A stretch of DNA of 64,000 nucleotides from Streptomyces sp. NBC_00178 (GTDB lineage Bacteria > Actinomycetota > Actinomycetes > Streptomycetales > Streptomycetaceae), in NCBI RefSeq assembly GCF_036206005.1, contig NZ_CP108143.1, forward strand, positions 62,001-126,000, read 5' to 3'. A program made the position numbers and the translations under genes. Numbering within the stretch: position 1 is the first letter of the stretch; every line of letters starts with the position of its first letter. Shown here in pieces: positions 62,873 to 64,000 of the stretch. The notes under the pieces were generated by a model. The model searched no databases. It was not told the origin of the DNA and was given only the letters and a program-made list of their open reading frames with translations.

Positions 62873-64000
62873 TCACAGGGTAGCGAGCACCGCGAACGGG
62901 TCGGCCGCGCCACCGTTGTCGACGGCGGCAATCCTGCGGCGCAGCGTGAACGTGGCGCCGGGCTCGATCGTGATCCTGCGCTGGCTCATCACCCAGATAC
63001 CCGTGGCGTAGGCGGTGAAGCCCGGCTCGTCGTAGAGCAGGCCGTACGTCTGGGCGTCCGAACCCGTCATGCCGATCCACGGCTGGGTCGGGGTGAAGTC
63101 CGCGGGGGCCGAGGCCGTGATGGTCCCGTGCCCGGACACGCCGCTGCGCTGCCCGGCCCCGTCGTGGTCGAGGACGTCGCCCACCCAGAAGCTGCGCGGC
63201 ACCGTGCCGCTGTTGGTGAAGGTGGTGCCGGCCGCGACCCACGGTTCGTCCTGGCGGATGGTGAAGGTGGTGGACACGAGGATGTCCGGCACCTGGGTGC
63301 TGACGCCGGTGAAGCGGGCGGATGCCTCGGCACCGTCCGCAGAAAGCACCTCGAACGCCGTGGAGCGTACGGTCAGCTGCTGCCAGGCGTTGGTTCCGCG
63401 CGGCTGGGCGGCCGAAGCGTAGGGCAGGTTCATCCAGTCCAGTTGGTCCAGGTGCCCGACGGCCGCGAGGTCCAGCGGCTTGCCGAGCGTCACGCCGGAC
63501 AGCTGGGGGTCCTCCGAACCCGCCGAGACCGCCATGGCCATCATGCTGTTGGACAGGACGAGGTCACCGGCCGTCGCCTGGGACTGCGGGCCCGGCACCG
63601 AGCGGCCGGCAGCCGCGCGTACCGCCGCCTGGCGCAGCGCGATGTCGACCCGGGTCTGCCTGTCGGCGCGCACGCTCACCGCGACGGTCTCCGGCTCGTA
63701 GCCGACGCCGTTGACGGTGACCGTGTAGTCGCCGGGTGGCGCGAAGGCCAGGAACTCACCGTCAGGGTCGGTGATGCTGGTGCCGAGGGCCGTTCCGTCC
63801 GGCGTCCTGACCGCGACCTGGACATTCGGTGCGCTCCGGCCCGTGGCCTTGCTGGTCACCCGGCCGACGAGTCCGTCCCCCGCGTCGATGCGCCGGGCCC
63901 CGGGCTTGCCGTCCTTCACCTTGAACGCGGCGATGGTGTAGGCGGGCGAGGCCCCGTCACCCGCGGCGAGGACGATGCGCAGATCGGAACGCCAGCGTTC
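62873..64000 (-). CDS. C-terminal part of a large protein with a carboxypeptidase-regulatory-like domain (partial)
   Basis: About 375 codons from the window end (ERWRSDLRIVLAAGDGASPA) to a TGA at 62873; the start lies beyond 64000. A carboxypeptidase-regulatory-like beta-sandwich comes first: GDGLVGRVTSKATGRSAPNV, TSITDPDGEFLAFAPPGDYT, VNGVGYEPETVAVSVRADR. The remaining 230 residues form a beta-rich domain (SNSMMAMAVSAGSEDPQLSG, TTFTIRQDEPWVAAGTTFTN) that I do not recognise. It resembles the C-terminal parts of secreted metallohydrolases or glycan-active proteins. Exported nature is likely but the signal peptide is outside the window. Confidence 0.75.
   Translation of the reverse strand, partial: ERWRSDLRIVLAAGDGASPAYTIAAFKVKDGKPGARRIDAGDGLVGRVTSKATGRSAPNVQVAVRTPDGTALGTSITDPDGEFLAFAPPGDYTVTVNGVGYEPETVAVSVRADRQTRVDIALRQAAVRAAAGRSVPGPQSQATAGDLVLSNSMMAMAVSAGSEDPQLSGVTLGKPLDLAAVGHLDQLDWMNLPYASAAQPRGTNAWQQLTVRSTAFEVLSADGAEASARFTGVSTQVPDILVSTTFTIRQDEPWVAAGTTFTNSGTVPRSFWVGDVLDHDGAGQRSGVSGHGTITASAPADFTPTQPWIGMTGSDAQTYGLLYDEPGFTAYATGIWVMSQRRITIEPGATFTLRRRIAAVDNGGAADPFAVLATL

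Overview
The window is high-GC actinobacterial DNA, almost certainly from a Streptomyces chromosome. The grounds are the strong G/C bias at third codon positions, purine-rich Shine-Dalgarno sequences often followed by GTG or TTG starts, and typical Streptomyces families: very large secreted S8 peptidases, an I36 (SMPI-type) inhibitor, PI-PLC-C1, DUF4232 lipoproteins, FemX and MurJ. No rRNA, tRNA, CRISPR array or integrative element was seen. About 45 protein genes or gene remnants are supported. The gene density is low, and the long gaps hold decayed insertion-sequence pieces, which suggests a chromosome-arm (accessory) location; that location is inference.

Layout. 1-6.9 kb: two tandem secreted S8 (subtilisin-like) peptidases on the minus strand, the first cut by the window edge. 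7.4-9.3 kb: an IS21 helper-gene (IstB) remnant and a transmembrane Ser/Thr kinase. 9.8-14.4 kb: a UvrA-like ABC ATPase, then a MarR regulator and an NmrA-type NAD(P)-binding protein separated by two near-identical palindromic operators. 14.5-17.3 kb: a frameshifted pseudogene, two tandem four-cysteine secreted proteins and an IS1182-like remnant. 17.4-22.0 kb: a secreted sugar-oxidation pair (PQQ-type sugar dehydrogenase with PKD and CBM6, then ThuA-DUF1080-CBM6). 23-31.3 kb: secreted hydrolases (PAF-acetylhydrolase-like, GH99/GH71-like with FN3 and CBM32, SGNH hydrolase, PI-PLC) with an SDR dehydrogenase and an IS5-family remnant. 32.3-35 kb: I36 inhibitor, lipoprotein and a LysR regulator. 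35.4-36.9 kb: two uncharacterised genes bounded and separated by four copies of a 19-bp inverted repeat. 37-43.7 kb: TDT transporter, TatA paralogue, divergent HxlR/SnoaL-like pair, RibD-C reductase, DUF4232 lipoprotein and a small Cys-rich membrane protein. 44.2-47.3 kb: alpha/beta hydrolase-TetR operon and a secreted alkaline phosphatase. 47.4-55.2 kb: two divergent S8 peptidases. 55.5-62.7 kb: a cell-envelope block (L,D-transpeptidase; FemX-MurJ; response regulator-histidine kinase-lipoprotein). 62.9-64 kb: the 3' end of a large protein with a carboxypeptidase-regulatory-like domain.

How it fits together. Much of the window encodes exported proteins: four large peptidases, a phosphatase, a phospholipase, glycan-active enzymes, a protease inhibitor and lipoproteins, plus a TatA paralogue that could help export the Tat-type hydrolases. 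The last block couples peptidoglycan cross-linking, bridge formation and lipid II flipping to an envelope-type two-component system. Several transcription factors sit beside clear inverted repeats that are good operator candidates. All four S8 peptidases, and the L,D-transpeptidase, appear to start at TTG behind a good ribosome-binding site.
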